Below, in pieces: positions 9,193-17,130 of a DNA stretch of 58,870 nucleotides. How positions within the stretch are numbered: position 1 is the stretch's first letter; each line of letters begins with the position of its first letter. The notes under the pieces were generated by a model. The model made no database searches. It saw only the letters and a program-made list of their open reading frames with translations, and was not told the DNA's origin. Made by a program: the position numbers and the translations under genes. The stretch comes from Roseburia sp. (GTDB lineage Bacteria > Bacillota > Clostridia > Lachnospirales > Lachnospiraceae): assembly GCA_023667765.1 (NCBI GenBank), contig JAMOZS010000002.1, positions 1 to 58,870 of the forward strand, given 5' to 3'.

Positions 9193-9483
9193 TTAGCGAA
9201 ACAGCCTGGCAATCAGAGATTCCGCCTTCTGGGTGCCTGTGGGAGCCACATCGGAATAGGTAAAGCTGTCCAGCTTGCCGTCGATATCTACCTCTCCTTT
9301 ATCCAGCGTCAGCCTGCTCACATGTAAATCATTGCCTCTAATCATCAGCATTCCCTGTTCCGTCTCCAAAAGCACCTCATGTATATCAAAGGACAACACA
9401 TCATTTACTCCGTTAATCGTGCAGGATTTACGATTCGTCATGGACAGCTTATGCGTACGTGTACTGCTGTTTAAATCCTCCAT
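9193..9483 (-). CDS. yabP: Sporulation protein YabP
   Basis: Small protein (96 aa) of the YabP/YqfC family, required with YabQ for normal cortex or coat assembly. The core HKLSMTNRKSCTINGVNDVLSFD and the following beta-rich segment are typical. A strong AAAGGAGGGG ribosome site lies 6 nt before the ATG. It sits between rqcP and yabQ. No signal peptide. Confidence 0.92.
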   Translation of the reverse strand: MEDLNSSTRTHKLSMTNRKSCTINGVNDVLSFDIHEVLLETEQGMLMIRGNDLHVSRLTLDKGEVDIDGKLDSFTYSDVAPTGTQKAESLIARLFR

Positions 9484-9541
9484 CAGCTTCCCCTCCTTTT
9501 ACTTTCTGATAAAGTATATTGGGAAAGCCCATAAAAAATAC

Positions 9542-9781
9542 CTATAAATAACGAAACAGCTCTTTCGCTTCCTCCTTACGCACTGTTTCCTGTACGTCCA
9601 GCACCTCCACCTTCACATCCTTATTTCCAAAGGAAATGGTAATAATATCCCCTTCCTTTACATTCGTGGAAGCCTTGGCAGGCTTGTCATTAATCAGTAC
9701 CCTGCCGCTGTCACAGGCCTCATTTGCCACCGTGCGACGCTTAATCAGTCTGGACACCTTTAAATACTTGTCTAATCTCAT
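9542..9781 (-). CDS. rqcP: S4-domain RNA-binding protein RqcP (YabO/Hsp15 family)
   Basis: 79-aa S4 protein that in Bacillus stabilises peptidyl-tRNA on the 50S subunit during RqcH-driven alanine tailing of stalled chains. The S4 fold spans about residues 1-60 (MRLDKYLKVSRLIKRRTVANEACDSGRV). The ATG at 9781 is chosen because GAGGAG precedes it at normal spacing and the family starts MRLDKYLK. The upstream sequence GCAGGAATGAG is a one-mismatch copy of the block found before four other genes. First gene of a cluster with yabP, yabQ and divIC. Confidence 0.92.
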   Translation of the reverse strand: MRLDKYLKVSRLIKRRTVANEACDSGRVLINDKPAKASTNVKEGDIITISFGNKDVKVEVLDVQETVRKEEAKELFRYL

Positions 9782-9870
9782 AATTCTCCTCATTCCTGCG
9801 CTGTTTTCTGCACATAATAGCTGTCAGGCCGCCCGGCCTTAGCTGTTCTTTTGAATACCCCCCCCTATGT

Positions 9871-9900
9871 TAAAACAGAGAACCCTCTCAGGTTCTCTGT
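9871..9900 (-). terminator. Rho-independent terminator after hup
   Basis: The minus strand gives ACAGAGAACC-TGAGAG-GGTTCTCTGT followed by TTTTA, 24 nt past the HU stop codon. It isolates the HU gene from the rqcP cluster, fitting a strong monocistronic transcript. Confidence 0.85.
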
Positions 9901-9924
9901 CAGTCATCCTCTTTGGTTAGCAGA

Positions 9925-10200
9925 TTATGCGTTCACCATATCCTTCAACGCCTTACCAGCCTTGAACTTAGGAGCCTTGGAAGCAGGAATAGGCATTGCC
10001 TTACCTGTTGCAGGATTTCTGCCCTCTCTTGCTGCTCTCTCAGCAACTTCAAAAGTACCAAAGCCAACTAACTGAACCTTGCCGCCCTTCTTCATCTCTT
10101 CAGAAACTACATCCGTGAAAGCCTTTAATGCCTTCTCTGCATCTTTCTTGGAGAGACCTGCCTGGTCAGCCATAGCTGCGATTAATTCTGTTTTGTTCAT
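9925..10200 (-). CDS. hup: Histone-like DNA-binding protein HU
   Basis: 91-aa nucleoid protein that binds and bends DNA as a dimer. It begins MNKTELIAAMADQAGLSKKDAEKAL and contains the DNA-binding arm region GRNPATGKAMPIPASKAPKFKAGKALKD. Length and sequence are typical. GGAGGAG lies 8 nt upstream of the ATG. It has its own consensus promoter and terminator, expected for an abundant protein. Confidence 0.97.
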   Translation of the reverse strand: MNKTELIAAMADQAGLSKKDAEKALKAFTDVVSEEMKKGGKVQLVGFGTFEVAERAAREGRNPATGKAMPIPASKAPKFKAGKALKDMVNA

Positions 10201-10274
10201 ATTGAACTCCTCCTGTAATGAGTTTTTCGATTTTAGTATTTTTTCCAGATGCTTCTTAAGAAACGTCTATACTA

Positions 10275-10303
10275 TATATATCGGTTTTTCCAGTCTTTGT
10301 CAA
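10275..10303 (-). promoter_or_regulatory. Strong sigma-A promoter of hup
   Basis: On the minus strand TTGACA (10298-10303) and TATATA (10275-10280) are separated by exactly 17 bp, followed by a leader of about 70 nt to the HU start. The consensus -35 and optimal spacing suit a highly expressed gene. Confidence 0.85.
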
Positions 10304-10331
10304 GTGTTAATGCCTTTATTTAAGGCTTTTT

Positions 10332-11048
10332 TTACGATTTTACCGGCTTTTCATAATATTCTATACAGGTTTCAACACGGTCTGCCAAAATTTGTTCCAA
10401 GGACAAATGATCTATCCTGGCTATATTACAAAGCGACATCAATATATCGCCTATAACTCTTTTTGTTTCCTCCCTATCCTGCGCCGATTCCCGGCCGGCC
10501 AGACGCTCCACCCCGTCCTTTAATTTCGTCAGGCTCTTCTCATAGCCTTCTCCGGGCTCATACAGCTTGTCCGCCTTCTTCAAAACCTTTACCGCTCTGG
10601 TCAGCGCCGGCAGTTCTCTGGGAATCTCCTGTAGAGGGCACTCCGCCTCCTTCCTGCCCTCCTTCTCCCGCCGCTTTATTTCTTCCCAGTTCTCCAAAAC
10701 CTCTGCGGGACCGCTTACCTGAACGCTGCCGAACACATGGGGATGACGACGCACCATCTTCCGCGCCACTCCGTCTATTACATCCTCCATGGTAAACAGG
10801 CCCTCCTCCCCGGCAATCTGGGAATGCATCACCACCTGCAAAAGAACGTCTCCCAATTCCTCCTGGAGATTCTCATAGCTGCCGCTCTGGTCATAAATAC
10901 GAATAGCCGCTAAAACTTCTGCCGCCTCTTCCATCATACAGGACCTCAGACTGGTATGCGTCTGTTTTCTGTCCCAGGGACAGCCGTTTTCGCTGCGCAG
11001 CGTCTTAATAATCTCCAACAAATCCTCATAACCGTACTTTCCTTCCAT
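10332..11048 (-). CDS. mazG: Nucleoside triphosphate pyrophosphohydrolase MazG
   Basis: House-cleaning NTP pyrophosphatase (238 aa) hydrolysing (d)NTPs to NMP and PPi. The MazG signature GCPWDRKQTHTSLRSCMMEEAAEVL (about residues 17-41) includes the metal-binding EE, and ELGDVLLQVVMHSQIA carries the ExxD pair. The second half is weaker, with a C-terminal GDILMSLCNIAR repeat of the motif. It lies between the PEGA lipoprotein gene and hup in the same direction. In Bacillus the homologue (yabN) is also beside the yabO-divIC cluster. Confidence 0.93.
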   Translation of the reverse strand: MEGKYGYEDLLEIIKTLRSENGCPWDRKQTHTSLRSCMMEEAAEVLAAIRIYDQSGSYENLQEELGDVLLQVVMHSQIAGEEGLFTMEDVIDGVARKMVRRHPHVFGSVQVSGPAEVLENWEEIKRREKEGRKEAECPLQEIPRELPALTRAVKVLKKADKLYEPGEGYEKSLTKLKDGVERLAGRESAQDREETKRVIGDILMSLCNIARIDHLSLEQILADRVETCIEYYEKPVKS

Positions 11049-11084
11049 GCCTTACCGTATCCTCTCTATTTCTCATAACATCTG

Positions 11085-12647
11085 TTAAGAAAACACTGAT
11101 GAAAGCGCTTCCTTTAAGATCCAACCCAAAATATTACCGCTGTTGTCGGAAACCGTTCCCTTGTTGGAAGAAGTACTGTTGGAAGAACCTGTTCCCGTAT
11201 TAGAAGAGCTTGTTCCTGTATTAGAAGAACTTGTTCCATTGTTGGAGGAAGTTGTGCTGTTATCGGGATTGACCGGCTCCAGCTCTGCAAAGGAAAAAGA
11301 GACATCCTTTTCTTCCTCATCAATCTGAATCGTATAGCTTCTCGTCACATAGCCGCTCTTTCGCAGAGTCACCGCATGGATTCCGGATACTTTGCGGAAG
11401 CTGCAGGGAGAAATTCCCACATAATTGCTGTCCAGATATACTTCCACCTTCTCCGGTGCGTCAATATAAACTAAATATTTCCCGATTTCTATCTCCGGCT
11501 CACTGTCATCCGGTTTTTCTTCTTCCTTGCTTTCCTCTTCCTCATCATCGGGGCTGACCTCCTCCAGCACGATATCCACTCCCACAGACGCCTGGGACAC
11601 CCGTATATATCGGGTAATGGAATGATACCCCTCCGCTCTGATAATCAGCTGATGCAGTCCGTATTCCAGGGTAATGGGCGCTGATGCGTCCATCTTTGTC
11701 CCGTCAATATACAGCTCCGCCGTGGAAGGATTGATAGAAAACAATACCATGCCCGTCTCGGGCTCTGCTACCTCGAAGTCACCGATATCCAGCGTGGTTT
11801 CCTGATTACGATTGATTACCGCATGCTTAACGCCGCCGTTTCCGTTATGGGTAATAGACACCTCATAGCTGCCCTCCGCCACTGTTAAGAGCATATCATC
11901 CGTAATCTGCTGAATCTTAGACTGTCCTATTTCAATCCAGCCTCCCACGAAATGTTCATCATTTACCAGCCGCAGATATCCATGGCCTTTTTCCACCCGT
12001 ACACAGAGTATCGTCGTATCTATCCCCTCCAGGCCGATGATATCCTCCGCATTTAAATCCATTATCTCAATATTCTTATCCTCGGAGATAAACTGTGTAT
12101 TCTCGGAAAGCTTATAGGTTTCCCCGCCGACGGTAATCTGTCCTTTAATCGTATCCATCTCATACCGTTCCACCGCATCAAAGCTCCATGCCTTCGCGGA
12201 AAGCCCCATCGTCGTGAGATGCTTTTCATCCTTCAGGAAAGTTACATCCACAATAGAACCTTTCTCTATCTGATTCAGGGACATGCTCTCCCCATATTTA
12301 TCATATATTCCTGTCGTACCGTCATAGGACAGGGTATATTTGCGGCCCACCTCCAGATTCAAAAAGGTAAGCGTGCCTTCCTGTATATTCTTTTCCGTCA
12401 GAATAGCCGTATCCGCGGAATCATAACTGTCGGGCCCTGTGACAATATAGCCCGTATCCGCCTGTTCCTTAGACTCCTCCGTCAATGGTTTCCGGGAACC
12501 GTCATTTCCGCCCTCCCCGGGCAATAAAGTATTGCAGGAGGCAAGGGTCAGCATCACAATCATTCCTGCAAACAACATCAAAAGCAAATTGCCCCGTTGT
12601 AATCCCTGTTGCATTTGTCTCTTATCTTTCTTTTTATCCTGTCTCAC
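11085..12647 (-). CDS. Lipoprotein with PEGA domains
   Basis: Predicted secreted lipoprotein of 520 aa on the cell surface; precise role unknown. The basic N-terminus and hydrophobic stretch end in a lipobox LASC, with the lipidated Cys at residue 38. Beta-rich repeats follow, then two PEGA-like domains (about 300-365 and 392-455; GTKMDASAPITLEYGLHQLIIRAEGY and SNYVGISPCSFRKVSGIHAVTLRKSGY), separated by a highly acidic linker. PEGA domains are often found in surface proteins. The C-terminal 60 residues are a Ser/Asn/Thr/Gly repeat ending in a hydrophobic tail. The start is GTG, supported by AGGTGA just upstream. Transcribed with mazG 36 bp downstream. Confidence 0.8.
   Translation of the reverse strand: MRQDKKKDKRQMQQGLQRGNLLLMLFAGMIVMLTLASCNTLLPGEGGNDGSRKPLTEESKEQADTGYIVTGPDSYDSADTAILTEKNIQEGTLTFLNLEVGRKYTLSYDGTTGIYDKYGESMSLNQIEKGSIVDVTFLKDEKHLTTMGLSAKAWSFDAVERYEMDTIKGQITVGGETYKLSENTQFISEDKNIEIMDLNAEDIIGLEGIDTTILCVRVEKGHGYLRLVNDEHFVGGWIEIGQSKIQQITDDMLLTVAEGSYEVSITHNGNGGVKHAVINRNQETTLDIGDFEVAEPETGMVLFSINPSTAELYIDGTKMDASAPITLEYGLHQLIIRAEGYHSITRYIRVSQASVGVDIVLEEVSPDDEEEESKEEEKPDDSEPEIEIGKYLVYIDAPEKVEVYLDSNYVGISPCSFRKVSGIHAVTLRKSGYVTRSYTIQIDEEEKDVSFSFAELEPVNPDNSTTSSNNGTSSSNTGTSSSNTGTGSSNSTSSNKGTVSDNSGNILGWILKEALSSVFS
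11188..11250. repeat. Three 21-bp tandem units inside the PEGA lipoprotein gene
   Basis: Units at 11188-11208, 11209-11229 and 11230-11250 share the pattern CTTGTTCCTGTATTAGAAGAA with few changes, and a partial unit precedes them. They encode heptads of the type SSNTGTS in the C-terminal linker. In-frame units mean copy-number change would lengthen or shorten the linker without breaking the frame. Confidence 0.85.
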
Positions 12648-12733
12648 AATCTCACCTGTATCGATTCTATTCTAATCTATGCCAAACAATATGCGTCCGC
12701 CTTCCTTTCGGAAGAACCAAAAACTTAAAAAGC

Positions 12734-13726
12734 TTAAATACGAAAAGCTTCCTCCAGAAAAACCTTCTTCTCCTGCTCCTGTGCAATCAGCTTCTCCAGC
12801 TTTTCCTGATTGCGCCCGGGAATCCAGGCTTTTCCCGAATTATAATAAAAGTTCACAATCTTCCAGAACTTCTCGGGATAGGCCAATCTGTAATATAAAT
12901 CAATCCGGCTTAAGGCTGATATGGGCTGCTCCTTTTCATAGGCATGAATCAAATCCGTGCCCAGGGAAAGGGACCAGTTGCTCTTCTCCAGAAGCTTTCG
13001 AAGCAAAAGATATAAATCCCTGATAGGATTATCCGGTATACATTTTTCAAAGTTTATAATAAACCATTCTCTCCCATCAAACAAGATATTATGATATTGA
13101 TAATCTCCATGACTGTATGTTTCTCCGGATTTGCTCTTCCCGCAGGCCTCCTTATCCATAATGGCCTGATAGGCGCCAAAGCCCTCCGTCACGCTGAAGG
13201 CCTGCTCCAGAAAATAATCATAACAATTTAAGAGGCTGATTTCAAACCCTGTTTTCTGGCTCTTCTGCTGTAGATATTTCCGTACCTTCTTAAGCTCTCT
13301 GTTGCGTTTTTCATACTCTCGGGCCTGAGAATATCCGGCGGGCTGTTCTCCGGGCAGCAGCTCCAGTTCCATACCCTCATGTAGCCTGGCAAGCACCCTC
13401 ACAGCCTCCATACATTCCGCCTTTTCATAGATATTACATTCCCTGCCCTCCCGATAGGTCTTTAATACATAACAGGTTCCGTCCGTATCCCTTACCTGCA
13501 GCTCGCCTTCTCTGGTAGGGATAATAGCCTCCACCTTTACCAAATCCCTTTCCTTTAACTGAGAAAGCAGTCTGTTCTGTATCGCCAGCCGCTTCTCATT
13601 ACCCTGATATTCCTTGAAAATCAAGCATCCTCTATCTGTATCACATAAAATGGCGCCTCTGCCCTTACGAGTGCTTAACACCTCTATCTCATACTGCTCC
13701 AATAATCCTATTGCCCTGTCATTCAA
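12734..13726 (-). CDS. CotS-like spore coat/kinase-fold protein
   Basis: 330-aa protein of the aminoglycoside-phosphotransferase fold most like the CotS/YsxE spore-coat family. Visible are a nucleotide-site region (about 20-60), a helical middle, the catalytic-loop motif HGDYQYHNILF (about 206-216) and, where these kinases have a metal-binding IDF/IDW, IINFEK with Asn replacing Asp. That substitution suggests altered or lost phosphotransfer, as in other coat proteins of the fold. ATG at 13726 follows GGAGGGG at about 10 nt. A TTGACA with 17-bp spacing to TGATAG lies upstream on the minus strand, a weak promoter candidate. Not in a coat gene cluster here. Confidence 0.75.
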   Translation of the reverse strand: MNDRAIGLLEQYEIEVLSTRKGRGAILCDTDRGCLIFKEYQGNEKRLAIQNRLLSQLKERDLVKVEAIIPTREGELQVRDTDGTCYVLKTYREGRECNIYEKAECMEAVRVLARLHEGMELELLPGEQPAGYSQAREYEKRNRELKKVRKYLQQKSQKTGFEISLLNCYDYFLEQAFSVTEGFGAYQAIMDKEACGKSKSGETYSHGDYQYHNILFDGREWFIINFEKCIPDNPIRDLYLLLRKLLEKSNWSLSLGTDLIHAYEKEQPISALSRIDLYYRLAYPEKFWKIVNFYYNSGKAWIPGRNQEKLEKLIAQEQEKKVFLEEAFRI

Positions 13727-13820
13727 CTTCTGCCCCTCCTACTATCAGCTTAGAGCTAAGGTTTTGTCAAAATCAATGCTCTTAACCAATCTTATGAGAA
13801 AAAGCCTGAAAGTATGAGAG

Positions 13821-15176
13821 TTACTCTCTGACAGCTTCGCAATTCCCTAATCTTTCCGCCTCCTTTAACAGATATTCTTTCGTATTATACTGAGGATTAT
13901 CCAGTACTATTTCCAGAAGCTCCTGGAGCATACTGCCAATTTCCTTTCCCGGCTTCATGCCAAGAGCAATTAAATCCTTTCCTGTAACCGCCAGATTCTT
14001 AAGAGAAACACATTGCTTCCGGGCTGCTATTTCCTCATAAATCTGCTGCCACTTTGCCAATCTGTCCAGCTTCTCTCTGCGCATAAAATCACTCTGGGCC
14101 AGAATATCCGCTCGTTTTATATAAAATATATCCGGAAAAAACTCCTCCCCGATTTTATTCATAGTCCGGCGCACAATTCTTTTATCAGGTTCCATGTCAT
14201 TGCCATAATCATGATAACGCACCAGCCTACAGACCCTGTATATCGTATCATTATCATATTTCAGACGTCTTAATACAGCGCCTGCCAATTCCTCGCCCAC
14301 AGCTGCATGTCCGTGAAAATGGTCTCTTCCCTCATCATCCGTCTCCTTCGTATCCGGCTTTCCGATATCATGAAGCAGCATGGCCAGCCTGAGACTTTTC
14401 ACAGGCATAACCTCTGACAGCGCCGCCAGCGTATGCTCTCCCACATTATACTGATGATGGGGGTGATTTTGAGGGGTTTCCATCATCCTGTCAAACTCAG
14501 GTAAAATTACCCCTGTAATACCGGTCTCCCAGGCTATTTTCAGATACTCGGGATGCCCCGACATCATAAGCTTCGTCAACTCCATCTGAATCCGCTCAGC
14601 GCTGATATTTTTAAGCCTGGGCGCCAGTTCACGAATAGCCTCCTTCGTACCCTCCTCAATCTCATAGCCAAGCTGCGCGGAAAAACGAACTGCCCGCATA
14701 ATACGCAGCGCATCTTCCTGAAAACGCTCTCTGGCCTGTCCCACGCAGCGTATTACCTGATTCTCCATATCCTCCATACCGCCGAATATATCCACAAGTC
14801 CGACCCGTCCGTTATAGGCCATGGCATTGATTGTGAAGTCCCGGCGTTTCAAATCCTCCTCCAGACAGGGGGTAAATAATACCTCTTTGGGATGACGACT
14901 GTCCTCATAGGTCCCGTCGATACGATACGTGGTAACCTCAAACCCCTCTCTGTTCAGCATCACTGTCACTGTGCCATGCTGAATACCCGTATCAATGGTA
15001 CGAGGAAACAGGGCCTTCACCTGATTCGGCAGAGCAGAAGTCGTAATATCCCAGTCCTGAGGCTTCCGGCCTAAAATACTGTCTCTGACACAACCTCCCA
15101 CCACATAGGCCTCAAAACCTGCCTGTTCAAGAGTATTTATAATATAATTAGCTTTTCCGGGTATTGTAATGCTCAT
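13821..15176 (-). CDS. cca: CCA-adding tRNA nucleotidyltransferase with HD domain
   Basis: 451-aa enzyme that builds or repairs the 3' CCA of tRNAs; both complete tRNA genes in this window lack an encoded CCA. It has GGCVRD (27-32), the metal-binding DWD (41-43), the RRDFTINAMA motif (111-120), the nucleotide-selecting region EDALRIMRAVRFSAQL and a C-terminal HD domain (LAMLLHDIGKPDT). ATG at 15176 is chosen because GAGGAA precedes it and the family starts here; longer in-frame readings run through the GCAGAAATGAG block and into the foldase gene. It follows the foldase gene by 85 bp. Confidence 0.95.
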   Translation of the reverse strand: MSITIPGKANYIINTLEQAGFEAYVVGGCVRDSILGRKPQDWDITTSALPNQVKALFPRTIDTGIQHGTVTVMLNREGFEVTTYRIDGTYEDSRHPKEVLFTPCLEEDLKRRDFTINAMAYNGRVGLVDIFGGMEDMENQVIRCVGQARERFQEDALRIMRAVRFSAQLGYEIEEGTKEAIRELAPRLKNISAERIQMELTKLMMSGHPEYLKIAWETGITGVILPEFDRMMETPQNHPHHQYNVGEHTLAALSEVMPVKSLRLAMLLHDIGKPDTKETDDEGRDHFHGHAAVGEELAGAVLRRLKYDNDTIYRVCRLVRYHDYGNDMEPDKRIVRRTMNKIGEEFFPDIFYIKRADILAQSDFMRREKLDRLAKWQQIYEEIAARKQCVSLKNLAVTGKDLIALGMKPGKEIGSMLQELLEIVLDNPQYNTKEYLLKEAERLGNCEAVRE

Positions 15177-15261
15177 ATGCTTCCTCATTTCTGCGTTATG
15201 GACGAAGGGGAATAGAAAACGACAGAACAGTTCAAGACTGCCTGCCGTTTCAACATCCTTT

Positions 15262-16836
15262 TTACTCTTCCGCAGACTCCTGCTGAGACGCTTCCTCCGA
15301 ATCCTCCTGCGCTTCCTCATCTGCCTGGCTTTCAGCCTCTGCTGCCTCTTGCGCCTCGCGCTTCTTAATATAAGGCAAATTATCATGGGCGTCTACCACC
15401 TGACAATCAGCGCTAATCTCTTCCACATAAGCAGTCATGGTTTCATCTGATAAAGTACTCTCAATCTCAATCTGCCATTCAGGGCGGCCCTGTCCAATAA
15501 AGTATACTATATAATTATAGGTCTCATTCATGGCAATAATTTCCACATCTCCGGCCTTACGCTCCTCTGCGTACACCCATGACGCCAAATTCTCATTCAG
15601 GCCTGTCTTTGTGATATTCTCGTATAAGCCGCCTTCCGTGCTTGTGTCAACGGAATATTTGTCACACAATGCAGCAAAGCTCTCCTCTGTCGCCTCGCCT
15701 GCCTTCCACTCGTCCAGAATGGCCTGTCCGTCCTCCGTAGTCATTACGATACGCAAATTCGCAGAGGGAGTCTCGTCCAGATAACGATTTTCAAATGCCA
15801 ATACATAATACTTGTTGCCGGTGGTATCCTCTAAAATCGTCGTGTCGCCCTTCTTGCGCCCACTTTCGAACAACCAGTCGCGTATCAGATATACAGCGCT
15901 GTCCTGTTTTACATTTTCCTTTAGCTCACCGTCTGTCTTTATCGTCTTTTCCGCTTCCTCAGCCAGAGCCTTCGCATCCTCCATAGCCTTGGTAATCTCT
16001 GCCTCCGAAGGCTCGTACACGGAATCCTCATCCTCTGCTTCCCCGTCCTCGGCATCCTCCACAGGATCCGCCAAATCCGTAGGCTCTGTGGGAAGCTCTG
16101 CCAGAATCTCTACCACACGATAATCCACAGAATCATAATCATCCGTATTTTCATTATAATAATTCTGAATCTCCTCCTGAGTAGGAAGCTTGTCCTCGGT
16201 TATCTTTTCATAATAAGCCGTTACCATCAGAGCTTCTTTTACATAGGGCTCAATTCTCTTCATGGTAGCCAGCGGGCCATACAGATTTTTTACATAATCA
16301 TTCAGGGACATTCCTGCATCAGAAGCCGCCTTCTTTACATTTTCCTCAAACTCCGCATAGTCCTCGGAAGAATCATATACAAAGCCTGCCGCCTGGGCGT
16401 CCGCCTTTAATGACTTGCTGCGAATCAGATTATCAGCCGTCATTTCCTGAAAGTAATCCTTCCAGCTTAAGGTATCATCATACTGCTGAGTCGCTAAATC
16501 CTGACTGGTATCCAGACCGAAGTAAGAAAGATACTCGCCATAAGCATCAACATAATTTTTCATCACTACATTATAATTATAGTCGAACTCCACCTGGGTC
16601 AGGTTCTCTCCGCCAATTGTCACAAAGGTTCCATGCAGAGACAGATAGGTTCGGATGGGGAATGACGCCACCAGACATACCAGCGCAATCAAAACCACAA
16701 AAGAAATAATGGTGGTCATACGCTTTTCTCTCTGCTCCCGCTCCTTCTCCTCCTTACGTCTCTGAAGCTTACGGTCATATTTTGTTACAACCTTCTCTTC
16801 TGTTTTTTCTTCCGTCACTTTTTTATTCTTAGACAT
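15262..16836 (-). CDS. Parvulin-type peptidyl-prolyl isomerase / SurA-PrsA-like foldase
   Basis: 524-aa membrane-anchored foldase presumed to help secreted proteins fold outside the membrane. A charged cytoplasmic head (MSKNKK...EKRM) precedes one transmembrane helix (about 41-62). A helical SurA_N-like region runs to about 240, an acidic insert (DPVEDAEDGEAEDEDSVYEP) interrupts it, and a parvulin-like domain (about 370-460; ATEESFAALCDKYSVDTSTEGGLYENITK) follows. The tail is an acidic Gln/Glu/Ala repeat. No lipobox, so it is held by an uncleaved signal anchor, unlike PrsA. Transcribed upstream of cca. Confidence 0.85.
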   Translation of the reverse strand: MSKNKKVTEEKTEEKVVTKYDRKLQRRKEEKEREQREKRMTTIISFVVLIALVCLVASFPIRTYLSLHGTFVTIGGENLTQVEFDYNYNVVMKNYVDAYGEYLSYFGLDTSQDLATQQYDDTLSWKDYFQEMTADNLIRSKSLKADAQAAGFVYDSSEDYAEFEENVKKAASDAGMSLNDYVKNLYGPLATMKRIEPYVKEALMVTAYYEKITEDKLPTQEEIQNYYNENTDDYDSVDYRVVEILAELPTEPTDLADPVEDAEDGEAEDEDSVYEPSEAEITKAMEDAKALAEEAEKTIKTDGELKENVKQDSAVYLIRDWLFESGRKKGDTTILEDTTGNKYYVLAFENRYLDETPSANLRIVMTTEDGQAILDEWKAGEATEESFAALCDKYSVDTSTEGGLYENITKTGLNENLASWVYAEERKAGDVEIIAMNETYNYIVYFIGQGRPEWQIEIESTLSDETMTAYVEEISADCQVVDAHDNLPYIKKREAQEAAEAESQADEEAQEDSEEASQQESAEE

Positions 16837-16881
16837 GACAAAATGTCTCCTTCCCTATAATGTACTTACACATACTGTTAC

Positions 16882-16910
16882 ATTTTACAGTATTTCTCCC
16901 CAAATGTGAA
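16882..16910 (-). promoter_or_regulatory. Candidate promoter of the foldase-cca unit
   Basis: On the minus strand TTCACA (16905-16910) and TAAAAT (16882-16887) are 17 bp apart, about 45 nt before the foldase start. The remainder of 16911-17130 holds the leuA terminator and no gene. Confidence 0.45.
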
Positions 16911-16998
16911 GTCATTTCACATATTTTTCATATATCTGGATAACATTTCAGCCTTTTGTTGAACTGTTACGCTTGATGCACAACGCCTGCAAGTCTCG

Positions 16999-17028
16999 AA
17001 AAAATTGCAGGGCAATCTCAATTGCCCC
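16999..17028 (-). terminator. Rho-independent terminator after leuA
   Basis: The minus strand forms GGGCAAT-TGAG-ATTGCCC followed by TGCAATTTTTT, about 105 nt past the leuA stop. It separates leuA from the foldase gene. Confidence 0.75.
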
Positions 17029-17130
17029 GAGCCGCAAAAACAGCATTCCCCTGTCAGCCAGATTTTTGCAGATTTACGCCCACATGGGAAACTGCCAAAA
17101 CGATACCGACAAGGGAATCTTATTATCTTG

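Noticed and set aside
11140-11330. CRISPR-like repeat array
   Set aside because: The 21-bp units are contiguous without spacers and encode a repetitive linker in frame.
15177-15386. N-terminal extension of cca by about 70 residues
   Set aside because: It overlaps the end of the foldase gene, is highly basic and low in complexity, and the family start with a proper ribosome site is at 15176.
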